Shown here in pieces: positions 28,095-37,356 of a stretch of 46,550 nt of DNA. The stretch's first letter is position 1. Each line of letters opens with the position of its first letter. The DNA is taken from NCBI GenBank assembly GCA_007280285.1, contig QYQA01000007.1, positions 1 through 46,550 on the forward strand, written 5' to 3'. The position numbers were made by a program, and so were the translations under genes. This stretch comes from Methylococcus sp. Lineage in GTDB: Bacteria; Pseudomonadota; Gammaproteobacteria; Methylococcales; Methylococcaceae. The notes below the pieces were generated by a model, which did no database searches, was not told where the DNA came from, and worked only from the letters and a program-made list of their open reading frames with translations.

Positions 28095-28730
28095 ATGACC
28101 CAACGATTCTGCGCGCTCTCTATCCTGACAGGCGCCCTCATGGGATTGTCAGCCTGTAGCAGCCCCTCCCTAAAGGTCATCCGGGAGATCGACCCCAAGA
28201 CCGACTTCTCCAAGATCGGAAGCTTCGGTTTTGACCCCCACGCCGGCTCGGTAGATTCCGCTGCCGCAGAAAAGACCCGGGAACGTCTTCAGCTCGATCA
28301 ATTGATCATGGGGCACGTTTCTCTCCAACTCAAAGCGCGGGGCCTCCGTCAGGATGAACTTCATCCCGACATGACGGTGGCCTGGTCCTTTGGTGAGTGG
28401 AGTGTCGACAGCCACAAGATCCCCAATGGCGGTTACGGAAGCCAAGGGATCATGTTTCCAGGCGCTCATGGCTCCTTAATACCCAAAGGCTCCGATGGCC
28501 GAGCGGCGCCCCCGTCAGTGGACCCCTACTCCAGTGAGCATGAGGAAGCACGGCTCGACATTCGACTGATGGATCCCAAGACATCAAAAGTCATCTGGCA
28601 CGCTCAGGTTACCGATGATAAGGACTTTGGCTACTTCAGATCAGCACAGAGCGACCGGATTGGCCAGGCGATCGATACCCTCCTCGAGGGATTCCCGACG
28701 CACGGGACGATGGCCCCGACCACCCCGTGA
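28095..28730 (+). CDS. DUF4136 lipoprotein
   Basis: 211 residues. The lipoprotein signal ends at LSAC with the modified cysteine at 21, so the protein is membrane-attached in the periplasm. The body looks like DUF4136, with the short motif KIGSFGFDPHAG at the start and RLDIRLMDPKTSKVIWHAQV near the end. The function of the family is unknown. GGAGG with an 8-base spacer supports the ATG at 28095; the frame is open from 28002, inside ilvE. It is probably co-transcribed with ilvE. Confidence 0.8.
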   Translation: MTQRFCALSILTGALMGLSACSSPSLKVIREIDPKTDFSKIGSFGFDPHAGSVDSAAAEKTRERLQLDQLIMGHVSLQLKARGLRQDELHPDMTVAWSFGEWSVDSHKIPNGGYGSQGIMFPGAHGSLIPKGSDGRAAPPSVDPYSSEHEEARLDIRLMDPKTSKVIWHAQVTDDKDFGYFRSAQSDRIGQAIDTLLEGFPTHGTMAPTTP

Positions 28731-28775
28731 TGTCGCCTATTGAAATAGGAAGAACCCGCCCACAGATTGGCCGTA

Positions 28776-28825
28776 TGGTTTGACTTGGGTGACTCACCCT
28801 GCCTTGAAGCCCGGGTTTAAACCAT
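28776..28825 (+). other. Structured leader before the DegP-type protease
   Basis: ATGGTTT (28775-28781) is complementary to AAACCAT (28819-28825). Between them lies a perfect GGGTGA-C-TCACCC palindrome (28787-28799). This could fold in the mRNA leader of the protease gene, which starts at 28852. TTGAAA (28740-28745) and CAGATT with a 17-base spacer are a possible upstream promoter. Confidence 0.35.
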
Positions 28826-28851
28826 CATCTCCCACTCTGTAAGGACCCGGT

Positions 28852-30201
28852 ATGTTGAAACAGACGATCTTTCTCTTGATGATGGCCGCCATGGCCACCT
28901 CAACCCCGGCGGCTGCGGCGTTGCCGCTGGCCCTCGAGGGCCAGGCACTCCCAAGCCTTTCACCGATGTTAAAGCGGATCATGCCGGGTGTTGTCAACAT
29001 CTCGACCAAGACCCAAATCCAGCAAGCAGAGCATCCCTTGATGCGGGATCCGGTGTTCCGGCATTTCTTTAATGTTCCCAATATGCCGAGCCAGCGAGAA
29101 AGTTCGAGCCTTGGCTCCGGCGTGATTGTCGATGCCAAACGCGGTTACGTTATGACCAATAATCATGTCATCGACAAAGCCGATGAAATCACGGTCACCC
29201 TTAATGATGGTCGAAAACTCAAAGCCAAACTGGTGGGAGCGGACAAAGAATCCGATATCGCCGTGATCCAGGTCCCAGGGGACCATCTGACGGCGTTACC
29301 CATCGCCAATTCTGATCAACTAGAGGTCGGCGATTTCGTGGTGGCGGTCGGCAACCCCTTTGGCCTTGGCCAAACCGTGACCTCCGGGATCGTCAGCGCT
29401 CTCGGCCGCTCAGGACTTGGCATCGAAGGCTACGAGGATTTTATTCAAACCGATGCGTCCATTAATCCTGGCAACTCAGGGGGCGCGCTGGTTGACCTTC
29501 ATGGCCAACTGGCTGGAATCAATACCGCCATCCTCGCGCCCAATGGCGGTAATGTCGGCATTGGCTTCGCCATTCCCGTCAACATGGCGATGAGTATCAT
29601 GAATACCTTGGTCACCCATGGCGAGGTCAAGCGTGGTCTCCTCGGTGTCACGGTGCAGGATCTGACCCATGAGCTGGTCGATGCCTTCAAACTGAATCAG
29701 ACCCAAGGAGCTGTCATTACCAGCGTTAAGCCCGGCTCCCCCGCTGAGTCGGCGGATCTTGAGGCAGGCGATGTTGTCCTCACCATCAACGGCAAGAAGG
29801 TCAAGAACAGTGCCGATGTCCGCAACATCATTGGCTTAGCCCAAATTGGGGATACCGTCGAGGTCGAAGTCATCCATCATGGTTCGACGGTGATCCGGGA
29901 AGCGACCGTGGCCGCCCCAAGGATCATTGAATCGGATGGTGCAACCCTCCATCCAAAGCTCGCTGGCCTCAAGCTCCGCGATGTCCAAGACCCCAACGGC
30001 GGTGCCGGGGTCCTCATTGACCAGATGAATACCGCCTCTTATGCCTACCAAGTCGGCTTAAAGCCCGGCGATGTGATCGTGGCTGCCAACCGGAAACCCA
30101 CCGAGTCGACAAAGGATTTGCAGCATGCCGTCAAGGGCACCCGCGAGATCCTGTTGAATGTCATGCGGGGCCAACAGGGCCTCATCGTCGTCCTTCGCTA
30201 G
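28852..30201 (+). CDS. degQ: Periplasmic serine protease of the DegP/DegQ (HtrA) family
   Basis: 449 residues with a signal peptide ending near TPAAAA. The trypsin-like domain has the triad His105 (TNNHVI), Asp135 (ESDIAV) and Ser209 (NPGNSGGAL). Two PDZ domains follow at about 265-350 and 365-445. Such proteases act as chaperone and protease for misfolded envelope proteins. The short LA loop between the N terminus and the protease core is closer to DegQ than DegP, but I cannot decide firmly. AAGGA precedes the ATG. It is monocistronic and converges with rlmI. Confidence 0.93.
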   Translation: MLKQTIFLLMMAAMATSTPAAAALPLALEGQALPSLSPMLKRIMPGVVNISTKTQIQQAEHPLMRDPVFRHFFNVPNMPSQRESSSLGSGVIVDAKRGYVMTNNHVIDKADEITVTLNDGRKLKAKLVGADKESDIAVIQVPGDHLTALPIANSDQLEVGDFVVAVGNPFGLGQTVTSGIVSALGRSGLGIEGYEDFIQTDASINPGNSGGALVDLHGQLAGINTAILAPNGGNVGIGFAIPVNMAMSIMNTLVTHGEVKRGLLGVTVQDLTHELVDAFKLNQTQGAVITSVKPGSPAESADLEAGDVVLTINGKKVKNSADVRNIIGLAQIGDTVEVEVIHHGSTVIREATVAAPRIIESDGATLHPKLAGLKLRDVQDPNGGAGVLIDQMNTASYAYQVGLKPGDVIVAANRKPTESTKDLQHAVKGTREILLNVMRGQQGLIVVLR

Positions 30202-30216
30202 AGGTTGCGCCCTTGC

Positions 30217-31416
30217 TCAAAGGCTTGGGCCAACGTGGCAGAAGAAGGCCTTCAGGTAATCGGTCTCAGGGATCGCGGGGTGGATGGGATGATCCTTCGC
30301 CTGTCCTCCCCGCGCTATAAGGACCAGATGGCGATCAAGATGGCGGGATGCAGCCCTTAAGAGATCTTGAAGCTGTTCTCTCGACAGATGGAACGAGCAC
30401 GAGGCAGAAACCAAGAGCCCCCCCGGGCTTAGAAGCTGAAGCGCCATCTGATTCAGGCGACGATAGGCCTCAAAACCCTTCGGGTGATCCTTCTTCCGCT
30501 TAATGAAGGCGGGTGGATCAAGGATGATGACATCGAAGTGATCGCGTGATTCCCGGGCCGCCTTGAGAAAATCAAAAACATCCATCTGGTGGACCTTCAA
30601 GCGATCCGAAACCCCGTTGAGTAAGGCATTTTGAAGGGCTAATTCAAGTGCTTGAGCCGACGCATCGACACAATCAACAGAGCGGGCGCCCTGAAGTGCT
30701 GCCGGTATCGCCCAAGCACCGGTGTAGGAAAAAAGATCGAGCACCCGCTTTCCCGCCACCATATCCGAGAGCAGTGCCCGATTATCTCGGTGATCGAAAA
30801 ACCAGCCCGTCTTCTGCCCCGCCAAGGGATCCATCAGGAAACGTGCGCCGTTTTCCTCGATCTCGATCGATTCAGCCACCGAACCCATCACCACCTCGGT
30901 ATGCGGCTCAAGACCTTCAAGCGACCTCAGACTGGAGGTATTTCGAAGGATGATGGCCCGAGGTGATAAAGACGCCTCCAAGGCTTTGAAGATCCATGGC
31001 TGGAGGCGCTCCATGCCGGCCGTATTGGTCTGGATCACAACCACATCGCCAAAACGATCGACAATGAGACCCGGTAGCCCATCACTTTCACCAAAGATCA
31101 GCCGGTAAAAAGGCCGTCCGTAAGACCCCTCACGCAGCCTAAGCGCTCGTTCGAAGCGCTTCTGGAAGAACCCCTGATTAATCGCTTCATGGGGATCCCG
31201 CGTCAAAAGGCGACCTGCAATCAGGGAGTCAGCATGCGTGGTGATCACCCCGAGCGCCTCGCCCCGGGCATTCTCAAGCAAGGCCAACGTGCCGCGTTCT
31301 AAGCCCTTGAGGGGCGTTGCTGCAACATCCACCTCGTTACTAAAAACCCATAGGTGCCCGCCACGCAGCCGGCGATCTTCATTCTTCTTGAGGCGTAGCA
31401 AGGGGTAATCAGTCAT
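30217..31416 (-). CDS. rlmI: 23S rRNA (cytosine-C5)-methyltransferase, RlmI type
   Basis: 399 residues. An N-terminal PUA domain (about 1-85, with RRLRGGHLWVFSNEV) is followed by an EEHEE-type region and a Rossmann methyltransferase with DLFSYTGAWAI and the catalytic signatures ILDPPAFIKRKK and SCSFHLS. In E. coli RlmI makes m5C1962 in 23S rRNA. The domain order and length match. Transcribed alone, convergent with degQ and divergent from hslV. Confidence 0.92.
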   Translation of the reverse strand: MTDYPLLRLKKNEDRRLRGGHLWVFSNEVDVAATPLKGLERGTLALLENARGEALGVITTHADSLIAGRLLTRDPHEAINQGFFQKRFERALRLREGSYGRPFYRLIFGESDGLPGLIVDRFGDVVVIQTNTAGMERLQPWIFKALEASLSPRAIILRNTSSLRSLEGLEPHTEVVMGSVAESIEIEENGARFLMDPLAGQKTGWFFDHRDNRALLSDMVAGKRVLDLFSYTGAWAIPAALQGARSVDCVDASAQALELALQNALLNGVSDRLKVHQMDVFDFLKAARESRDHFDVIILDPPAFIKRKKDHPKGFEAYRRLNQMALQLLSPGGLLVSASCSFHLSREQLQDLLRAASRHLDRHLVLIARGGQAKDHPIHPAIPETDYLKAFFCHVGPSL

Positions 31417-31546
31417 GGGAATCCCGTCGGTGGTTGGTAAGCGCTGAATCGTGATGCATTCTAACCGCCGGCACTCAAGATCAACGCCAACAGGAGCTGA
31501 TGAGGTAGAATAGAGTCTTTTAAGCCCCCTCCTTGGACGAAAGCAA

Positions 31547-32107
31547 GTGGAACACTTTCACGGCACGACGATAGTCTGTGTCCGCCGGGGCCCTCAAGTG
31601 GTTATCGGCGGGGATGGTCAGGTCACTCTCGGCAATACCATCATGAAAGGCAATGCCCGTAAAGTCAGGCGGCTCTACCATGGCCGCGTCCTTGCGGGTT
31701 TTGCAGGCGCTACCGCCGATGCCTTTACCCTGTTTGAGCGCTTTGAGGGAGAGCTTGAAAAACAGCGCGGCAACCTCACCCGGGCGGCGGTAGAGCTGGT
31801 CAAGGACTGGCGGACCAACCGGATGCTCCAACGCCTTGAAGCGCTGCTCGCTGTTGCCGACGACAAGGTCTCCCTGATCATCTCGGGAAACGGCGATGTC
31901 ATCGAACCAGAGAATGGCTTGATTGCCATTGGTTCCGGCGGGCCGTTTGCCCAGTCGGCAGCACGGGCACTGCTTGAGAATACTGATCTTGATGCCCGCC
32001 AGATCGTTGAACGCTCCCTCGCGATTGCCGCGGACATCTGTATCTATACCAACCACCATCGCACCATCGAAGAACTGACGTCGACACCAGACGTCGAACC
32101 CGCATGA
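31547..32107 (+). CDS. hslV: ATP-dependent protease subunit HslV
   Basis: 186 residues; a GTG start gives [15 protein letters not shown]. After removal of the short head, Thr7 becomes the N-terminal catalytic threonine, as in the TTIVSVRR start of relatives. The dodecameric HslV is the proteolytic core of the HslUV complex, a bacterial proteasome-like machine. Its stop overlaps the hslU ATG by 4 bases. The Shine-Dalgarno region is weak. A TAGAAT (about 31509-31514) is a possible -10. Confidence 0.97.
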   Translation: MEHFHGTTIVCVRRGPQVVIGGDGQVTLGNTIMKGNARKVRRLYHGRVLAGFAGATADAFTLFERFEGELEKQRGNLTRAAVELVKDWRTNRMLQRLEALLAVADDKVSLIISGNGDVIEPENGLIAIGSGGPFAQSAARALLENTDLDARQIVERSLAIAADICIYTNHHRTIEELTSTPDVEPA

Positions 32108-33435
32108 CGGACCTGACCCCCATCGAGATTGTCGAGGAACTCGACAAGCACATTATTGGCCAAGCCGATGCCAAGCGGGCCGTGGCGATTGCGCTCAGGA
32201 ACCGTTGGCGGCGCGCCCAGGTTGCCGAGGGACTCCGGGAGGAAATTACCCCAAAGAACATTTTGATGATTGGCCCAACCGGCGTTGGCAAAACTGAAAT
32301 CGCCCGGCGCCTCGCAAAGCTCGCGCAAGCCCCTTTTATTAAGGTCGAGGCAACGAAATTCACCGAAGTGGGTTATGTCGGACGGGATGTCGAATCGATC
32401 ATTCGTGACCTCATCGACGCCGCCCTCAAAATGGCCCGGCAGGAGGCCATCAAACGAGTCACCGAAGAGGCGCATCGGGCCGCCGAGGAACGCGTTCTCG
32501 ATATCCTGCTCCCTGGCGTCGCTGGCTGGTCCGGCGAGGAGGGGGCGGCCGCTGCCCCCTCCCCAACCCGAGAAACTTTCCGCCAACGGCTTCGGGATGG
32601 CGTCCTTCATGACAAGGAGATCGACATTGAGGTCAGCGCGACACCGGTCGGCGTTGAAATTATGGCGCCACCGGGTATGGAGGAAATGAGCAGCCAGCTC
32701 CAGAGCATGTTCCAGAACCTCCATACCGGTCGCACCAAGACCCGGAAGCTCAAAATCGCTGAAGCCTTGAAGATTCTCCAAGAGGAAGAATCCTCCAAAA
32801 TGGTGAATGAGGAAGAGCTCAAGCACAAAGCCATCGAAGCGGTCGAGCAGAACGGCATCGTCTTTATCGATGAAATCGACAAGATCTGCAAACGGTCCGA
32901 ACATGGTGGTCCTGATATTTCCCGGGAAGGCGTTCAGCGGGACCTTCTCCCCTTGGTTGAAGGCTCCACGGTGAGCACTAAATTCGGCATGATCAGAACC
33001 GATCACATCCTCTTCATCGCCTCCGGCGCCTTCCACCTTTCAAAACCCTCAGATATGATCCCGGAAATGCAGGGTCGCTTCCCGATCAGGGTCGAACTGC
33101 ATGCCCTTGAAAGCGCCGATTTCGTCAGAATCCTGACGGAACCCGACGCCTCTCTGACCCGGCAATATGGCGCACTTTTGGAGACCGAGGGCGTCAACCT
33201 CCATTTCACCCCCGAGGGAATCGCCCGAATTGCGGAGGTCAGCTTTGAGGTCAACGAACGAACGGAGAATATAGGCGCGCGGCGGCTCCACACGGTCCTC
33301 GAACGCCTCCTTGAAAAGATCTCTTTTGAGGCTCCGACTCATCGAGGCCAGAACGTCTTGATTGATGCTGAATATGTGAACCTCCAGCTGGGCGCCATTG
33401 CCCTTAATGAGGATCTCAGCCGTTATATTCTTTAA
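32104..33435 (+). CDS. hslU: ATP-dependent protease ATPase subunit HslU
   Basis: 443 residues. Walker A is GPTGVGKT at 57-64 and Walker B is [11 protein letters not shown]. The I-domain lies between, and the sensor and C-terminal alpha domain end in SRYIL, the tail that docks into HslV and activates it. It unfolds substrates and feeds them to HslV. The ATGA overlap with hslV couples their synthesis. Confidence 0.98.
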   Translation: MTDLTPIEIVEELDKHIIGQADAKRAVAIALRNRWRRAQVAEGLREEITPKNILMIGPTGVGKTEIARRLAKLAQAPFIKVEATKFTEVGYVGRDVESIIRDLIDAALKMARQEAIKRVTEEAHRAAEERVLDILLPGVAGWSGEEGAAAAPSPTRETFRQRLRDGVLHDKEIDIEVSATPVGVEIMAPPGMEEMSSQLQSMFQNLHTGRTKTRKLKIAEALKILQEEESSKMVNEEELKHKAIEAVEQNGIVFIDEIDKICKRSEHGGPDISREGVQRDLLPLVEGSTVSTKFGMIRTDHILFIASGAFHLSKPSDMIPEMQGRFPIRVELHALESADFVRILTEPDASLTRQYGALLETEGVNLHFTPEGIARIAEVSFEVNERTENIGARRLHTVLERLLEKISFEAPTHRGQNVLIDAEYVNLQLGAIALNEDLSRYIL

Positions 33436-33447
33436 AAAGAAGCACCT

Positions 33448-33822
33448 ATGAGTCAGCGCGTCCCAACCCATATCACCCTGCATCAAGCCTCGCGGCGGCT
33501 CGAGATCGGATTTGATGAAGGCGAGACCTTTAGCCTTCCCTTTGAATACCTTCGGGTGTTTTCTCCATCCGCTGAAGTCCAAGGGCATGGTCCAGGTCAA
33601 GCGGTGCTTCAGATGGGCAAAGAATCCGTGATCATCACCGAGATTCGGCCTGTCGGCCACTATGGCATCTGCCCAAGTTTCAACGATGGTCACCAAACGG
33701 GGATTTATACCTGGGACTACCTCTACGAACTAGGCGTCACCCAGCCGCAACGCTTTCAGGAATACCGTGAAGCGATCGCACAACAGGGTCAGCTTCAGGT
33801 CGAAGGGTCCCCCATAGCCTGA
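33448..33822 (+). CDS. DUF971 / gamma-butyrobetaine hydroxylase N-terminal-like protein
   Basis: 124 residues with the DUF971 (GBBH-like N-terminal) segments [20 protein letters not shown] and [18 protein letters not shown](T)WDYL. This small domain stands alone in many proteobacteria, regularly between hslU and ubiE, but its function is not known. It sits 12 bases after hslU and about 40 before ubiE, so it belongs to the same operon. Confidence 0.9.
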   Translation: MSQRVPTHITLHQASRRLEIGFDEGETFSLPFEYLRVFSPSAEVQGHGPGQAVLQMGKESVIITEIRPVGHYGICPSFNDGHQTGIYTWDYLYELGVTQPQRFQEYREAIAQQGQLQVEGSPIA

Positions 33823-33865
33823 GAATCCCACAAGGATTCACGCATTAACTGAAGAGAGGTCTTTG

Positions 33866-34612
33866 ATGACGGATGAAACCACCCATTTTGGCTTCCGGCA
33901 GGTGCCAGAGGGCGAAAAAGCCCATCTGGTCCGCTCGGTCTTTGATTCCGTTGCCGGCAAATACGACTTGATGAATGACCTCATGTCGATGGGTGTCCAT
34001 CGGATCTGGAAACGCATCGCTCTCCAGCTGAGCCATGTCCGTTATGGCGAAAGTGTTCTCGACCTGGCCGGTGGCACCGGCGATATGACCGCCCTGTTCA
34101 GGGAACGGGTCGGTGATCGCGGCCACGTCGTTCTCTCGGATATCAATGCTGAAATGCTGACCCGCGGGCGTGATCGGCTGATCGACGATGGGGTCACCTC
34201 TGGGGTGGAGTTCGCCCAAATTGATGCTGAAAAACTGCCCTTTGAGGATCAAAGTTTCGATTGCGTGTGCATTGCCTTCGGGCTTCGGAATGTGACCCAT
34301 AAGGACGCGGCGTTGAAATCCATGTACCGGGTCTTGAAACCTGGCGGGCGTGTCATCATCCTCGAATTCTCCGAGGTCAAGGGCGCCTTCTTCAAGAAGA
34401 CCTATGACCTTTATTCCTTCAAACTGCTCCCGATGATGGGGAAGCTCATCGCTCAAGACGCAGAAAGCTACCGCTATCTCGCTGAAAGCATCCGGATGCA
34501 CCCCAATCAGGACGCCCTGAAAGACATGATGAGTGCCGCCGGATTTGAGCGCTCAGAGTACTTCAATCTCACCCATGGGGTGGTGGCTATTCATCGAGGT
34601 TACCGCCTTTGA
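33866..34612 (+). CDS. ubiE: Ubiquinone/menaquinone biosynthesis C-methyltransferase
   Basis: 248 residues. The SAM motif is [12 protein letters not shown], with [18 protein letters not shown] near the start and the GLRNVTH and [12 protein letters not shown] motifs of the UbiE family. It carries out the C-methylation of the quinone ring. An ATG at 33866 after AGAGAGG is the better start; a TTG codon directly before it also reads in frame. It overlaps ubiJ by 4 bases. No menaquinone genes are in the window. Confidence 0.97.
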   Translation: MTDETTHFGFRQVPEGEKAHLVRSVFDSVAGKYDLMNDLMSMGVHRIWKRIALQLSHVRYGESVLDLAGGTGDMTALFRERVGDRGHVVLSDINAEMLTRGRDRLIDDGVTSGVEFAQIDAEKLPFEDQSFDCVCIAFGLRNVTHKDAALKSMYRVLKPGGRVIILEFSEVKGAFFKKTYDLYSFKLLPMMGKLIAQDAESYRYLAESIRMHPNQDALKDMMSAAGFERSEYFNLTHGVVAIHRGYRL

Positions 34613-35259
34613 GCAAGAACCATCCCCTGCTGGCGGCAAGCCTCTCGGAAAGCTTAAGAACACTGATTCGCCATCATGTGGCGGAGTCTGAAGAAGGGAG
34701 AGAGGCGCTTCATCGCCTTAAAGGGCAGATCATTGCCTTGCGGCTCCTGCCTTTTGATCGAGTCCTCTATCTCTGCCCGACAGCAGAGGATATCCAACTG
34801 ATGACCGAGATCAGCGGCACCCCGGATGTCACCATCACCGGCAATCTGCCGGCGTTTTTCGAGGCGGCCAGAGCCAGCGCCTCAGCCGAGGCACTCAAGA
34901 GTAGCGCGCTGTCGATCGAAGGGAGCCTTCAAACGGCTCAGGATGTCCAGCATCTGACCCGTGCCCTCAATATCGATTGGCAACGTTTTCTGGCGCGTTA
35001 TTTAGGATACCGTGTCGCAGGCTCCGTTCTCTCGGTCCTTCGCGGAGGCCGCGAGCATGCCCAAGAGTCCTTTGTAGCGCTGGAGACCAATCTGTCAGAG
35101 TATCTTCGGGAAGAGGTTCGACTATTACCTCAAAAACACCATACCGAGACGCTTTTTACCGAGATCGACACGCTCCGTTCCGATACCGATCGCCTGAAGG
35201 CCCGCTTGCAGCGACTGGAATCTCGCCTTCAATCACCCCCATCTGTCTCCCCCACGTGA
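34609..35259 (+). CDS. ubiJ: Ubiquinone biosynthesis accessory factor UbiJ
   Basis: 216 residues. An N-terminal SCP2-type domain (about 10-110) binds ubiquinone intermediates, and a C-terminal coiled-coil (about 170-207, [20 protein letters not shown]) follows. UbiJ is part of the soluble Ubi complex. The start is TTG, overlapping the ubiE stop (TTGA), with GAGG 8-9 bases before. The end overlaps the GTG of ubiB. The order ubiE-ubiJ-ubiB is standard in gammaproteobacteria. Confidence 0.92.
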   Translation: MSKNHPLLAASLSESLRTLIRHHVAESEEGREALHRLKGQIIALRLLPFDRVLYLCPTAEDIQLMTEISGTPDVTITGNLPAFFEAARASASAEALKSSALSIEGSLQTAQDVQHLTRALNIDWQRFLARYLGYRVAGSVLSVLRGGREHAQESFVALETNLSEYLREEVRLLPQKHHTETLFTEIDTLRSDTDRLKARLQRLESRLQSPPSVSPT

Positions 35260-36890
35260 TCAGGACGGGTCACTTTCGGCGTCTTCGCCACATTCATCGG
35301 GTTCTCACCCAGCACGGTCTTGATGACCTGATCCCTCTCGCACAACTGCCCCTCTCACTGCGGCTCCTGATCGCCGCCGGCGGGCGCGGCTCGAAGGCCG
35401 CCAAAGCCTTGCCGCGGGGCGTTAGGATTCGTGAGTCGCTGGAAGAATTGGGGCCGATTTTTGTCAAATTCGGCCAGACCCTCTCGACCCGCCGCGATCT
35501 TCTCCCCGATGATATCGCCGAAGAGCTGGTGAAGCTTCAAGATCAGGTTCCCCCGTTCCCAGGGACCGAAGCTCGGGAGATGATCGAGACATCGCTTAAA
35601 AAACCCCTGGAGAGTCTTTTTAAAACCTTCGATGAGACTCCTCTCGCCTCAGCCTCGGTCGCGCAGGTGCACGCTGCCACCCTTCACGACGGTGACGAAG
35701 TCATCGTCAAGGTCCTAAGACCGGGGATTGAAACCCGTATCCTGACCGATCTTAGCCTCTTATTCGAGCTGGCTAGCCTGGCTGAGCGCTTTCTTCCTGA
35801 GGCCAAGCGCCTGCATCCGGTGGCTGTGGTCGGCGAGTTTAAAAAAACCATCCTTGATGAACTCGATCTGGTTCGGGAAGCCGCCAACGCGGCCGATATC
35901 CGCCGCCGCTTTGAGGACTCTGAGATTCTTTACATCCCGAGAGTCTATTTCGACTACACCCGTCAGAATGTCATGGTGATGGAGCGTATTTCCGGCATCC
36001 CGATCGGAGATCTGGCCCGTCTTCGCCGCGAGGGCGTCGATCTTAAGCTTCTGGCCGTTCGCGGGGTAGAGATCTTTTTTACCCAAGTGTTGAGAGACAG
36101 CATCTTTCACGCCGACATGCACCCAGGCAATATCTTCGCAACCCCCTCAGCCAGCTATATCGCCGTCGACTTCGGCATCATCGGCAGCATCTCAACCGAG
36201 GATAAACGCTACATCGCGGAAAACTTCAGAGCCTTCTTCAATCGGGACTACCGGCGGGTTGCCGAGGTCCATATTGAATCGGGATGGATACCCGCGGACA
36301 CCCGCGTCGTTGAATTTGAAGCGGCGATCAGAGCCGTCTGCGAACCGATTTTTGAAAAACCCCTCAAGGATATTTCCTACGGCCATCTGCTCTTAAGGCT
36401 GTTTCAAGTGGCGCGTCGCTTCCAGATGGAAGTCCAACCTCAATTGGTGCTTTTACAGAAGACCCTCCTCAATATCGAGGGTCTTGGGCGAGATCTCGAC
36501 CCGGATCTTGACCTCTGGCAAACCGCCAAGCCCTTGATCGAAGGCTGGTTCAAACAAGAGATCGGGCCCTCCCAAGGACTCAACAAGTTACGCTCAGAAC
36601 TCCCCCATTGGGCTCAACACTGGGCCGAGATGCCGATGTTGGCCCACAAAGTCCTCAGCGAGAGCGCCCAAGGGAAATTCAGAGTCAAGATCCAGTCAGA
36701 GGCCATTGACGCCCTTCGAGAGGATCTCATGTTTCAGCAGCAGCGGCTGCTGTTGGCCATCAGTGGCGGCGCCTTGCTGATCAGCGGCAGCCTTCTCATG
36801 ACCCTGAGGTCATGGCCAGAGGCCTCCCTAACACTGATGGGCCTTGGCGCACTCCTGCTCCTTAGCGGCCTTCTGAAGCGGCGTCGGTGA
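35256..36890 (+). CDS. ubiB: Ubiquinone biosynthesis kinase-like protein UbiB
   Basis: 544 residues (E. coli 546). The family KxGQ motif is in FVKFGQTLSTRRDLL; the ADCK-like alanine-rich loop reads LASASVAQVHAA; DADMHPGN and VDFGIIG are the catalytic-loop and metal motifs. Two membrane helices close the C terminus. It is an atypical kinase/ATPase needed for ubiquinone synthesis. The start is GTG (35256), whose GTGA overlap with ubiJ is typical; the frame is open far upstream through ubiJ, but that part is not family-like. Confidence 0.95.
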   Translation: MIRTGHFRRLRHIHRVLTQHGLDDLIPLAQLPLSLRLLIAAGGRGSKAAKALPRGVRIRESLEELGPIFVKFGQTLSTRRDLLPDDIAEELVKLQDQVPPFPGTEAREMIETSLKKPLESLFKTFDETPLASASVAQVHAATLHDGDEVIVKVLRPGIETRILTDLSLLFELASLAERFLPEAKRLHPVAVVGEFKKTILDELDLVREAANAADIRRRFEDSEILYIPRVYFDYTRQNVMVMERISGIPIGDLARLRREGVDLKLLAVRGVEIFFTQVLRDSIFHADMHPGNIFATPSASYIAVDFGIIGSISTEDKRYIAENFRAFFNRDYRRVAEVHIESGWIPADTRVVEFEAAIRAVCEPIFEKPLKDISYGHLLLRLFQVARRFQMEVQPQLVLLQKTLLNIEGLGRDLDPDLDLWQTAKPLIEGWFKQEIGPSQGLNKLRSELPHWAQHWAEMPMLAHKVLSESAQGKFRVKIQSEAIDALREDLMFQQQRLLLAISGGALLISGSLLMTLRSWPEASLTLMGLGALLLLSGLLKRRR

Positions 36891-36976
36891 ATCCCCCCTC
36901 GGGAAGACCAGAGGCTTTTCTGGGGACGTCCTCTATTGGTTGAGCAAGGGGGATGAAAAAAAGTCAAGTCAGCCCC
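36891..36976. other. Spacer after ubiB without a gene
   Basis: Between the ubiB stop and the next promoter I see no open frame with a ribosome-binding site. A short CCAGA/TCTGG hairpin lies near 36909-36924 without a convincing T-run; it may be the 3' end of the hslVU-ubiB transcript. Confidence 0.4.
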
Positions 36977-37005
36977 TTGAACATGATTGTTAACAAACAT
37001 AGAAT
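36977..37005 (+). promoter_or_regulatory. Strong sigma-70-type promoter of the 57-residue protein gene
   Basis: TTGAAC (36977-36982) is separated by exactly 17 bases from TAGAAT (37000-37005), with an AT-rich spacer. The -10 matches the consensus at five of six positions. A start near 37012 gives a leader of about 127 bases before the ATG at 37139. Confidence 0.65.
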
Positions 37006-37011
37006 GATCTC

Positions 37012-37138
37012 GCGCGTCAGGACAGGATGGTGACATCCACCGGGCCACGACAGTAACCTCGGTTACTAAATAAAAAGGCGATGGAGTCCGGTTTCTGGAA
37101 TCTGTCGGATAACATTCGAAGTCTGTTGAGGTATTAAA
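37012..37138 (+). promoter_or_regulatory. Structured mRNA leader with an 18-codon upstream frame
   Basis: The leader holds two perfect hairpins. GGATG-GTGA-CATCC (37025-37038) is closed by a GNRA tetraloop, and AGTAAC-CTCG-GTTACT (37052-37067) is followed by an A-rich single strand. Then a short frame, starting at 37081 and ending in TAA at 37135-37137, stops one base before the main ATG, and the ribosome-binding site of the main gene lies inside it. This resembles a post-transcriptionally controlled leader; no riboswitch class is recognised. Confidence 0.45.
37081..37137 (+). CDS. Possible 18-codon leader peptide
   Basis: ATG at 37081, with AAGG only 2-3 bases before it, opens MESGFWNLSDNIRSLLRY and a TAA stop at 37135-37137, one base upstream of the 57-residue gene. 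If translated, it would couple to that gene. The weak ribosome-binding site and the small size leave it doubtful. Confidence 0.25.
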   Translation: MESGFWNLSDNIRSLLRY

Positions 37139-37312
37139 ATGGAACAAGAAAAAGACAACTTCTGGCTGTACATTGGTGCTTTGATCGTTGCCGTTATCAT
37201 TGGTGTCTTCATCCTGAAGGCCAGAGAAAACGAAGTCAGCGGCTGGGATAACGGTGCTATCCAAGAATCTAAGCAAGAAGCTGAAAAGCAGATGGAAAAA
37301 GCAAAGAAGTAA
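37139..37312 (+). CDS. Small single-helix membrane protein (57 residues), unrecognised
   Basis: ATG with GAGG 7 bases upstream opens a 57-codon frame ending in TAA. The product has a charged head (MEQEKDNFW), one helix (LYIGALIVAVIIGVFILKA) at about 10-28, and a tail ending in a heptad-like, Lys/Glu-rich helix (QESKQEAEKQMEKAKK). Codons are of the highly expressed type (GAA, AAA, GGT, GCT, GTT, CTG, stop TAA), unlike most neighbours. A strong promoter and a structured leader precede it, and a terminator follows at once, so it is a single-gene unit that is likely abundant. I do not recognise the family; a small subunit or assembly factor of a membrane complex is one possibility. It is shorter than many gene finders report. 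Confidence 0.75.
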   Translation: MEQEKDNFWLYIGALIVAVIIGVFILKARENEVSGWDNGAIQESKQEAEKQMEKAKK

Positions 37313-37319
37313 CACAGAT

Positions 37320-37356
37320 GAAGCCTCTCTTCCAACCGGGAGAAGGCTTTGTTCTA
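37320..37356 (+). terminator. Rho-independent terminator of the 57-residue protein gene
   Basis: AAGCC plus TCTC (37321-37329) pair with GAGA plus GGCTT (37340-37349), with one bulged A and a CC/GG top, followed by TTTGTTCT. It begins eight bases after the TAA stop. Confidence 0.75.

Noticed and set aside
32044-33036. Minus-strand 330-codon frame
   Set aside because: Antisense to hslU; explained by the GC-rich third positions of that gene.
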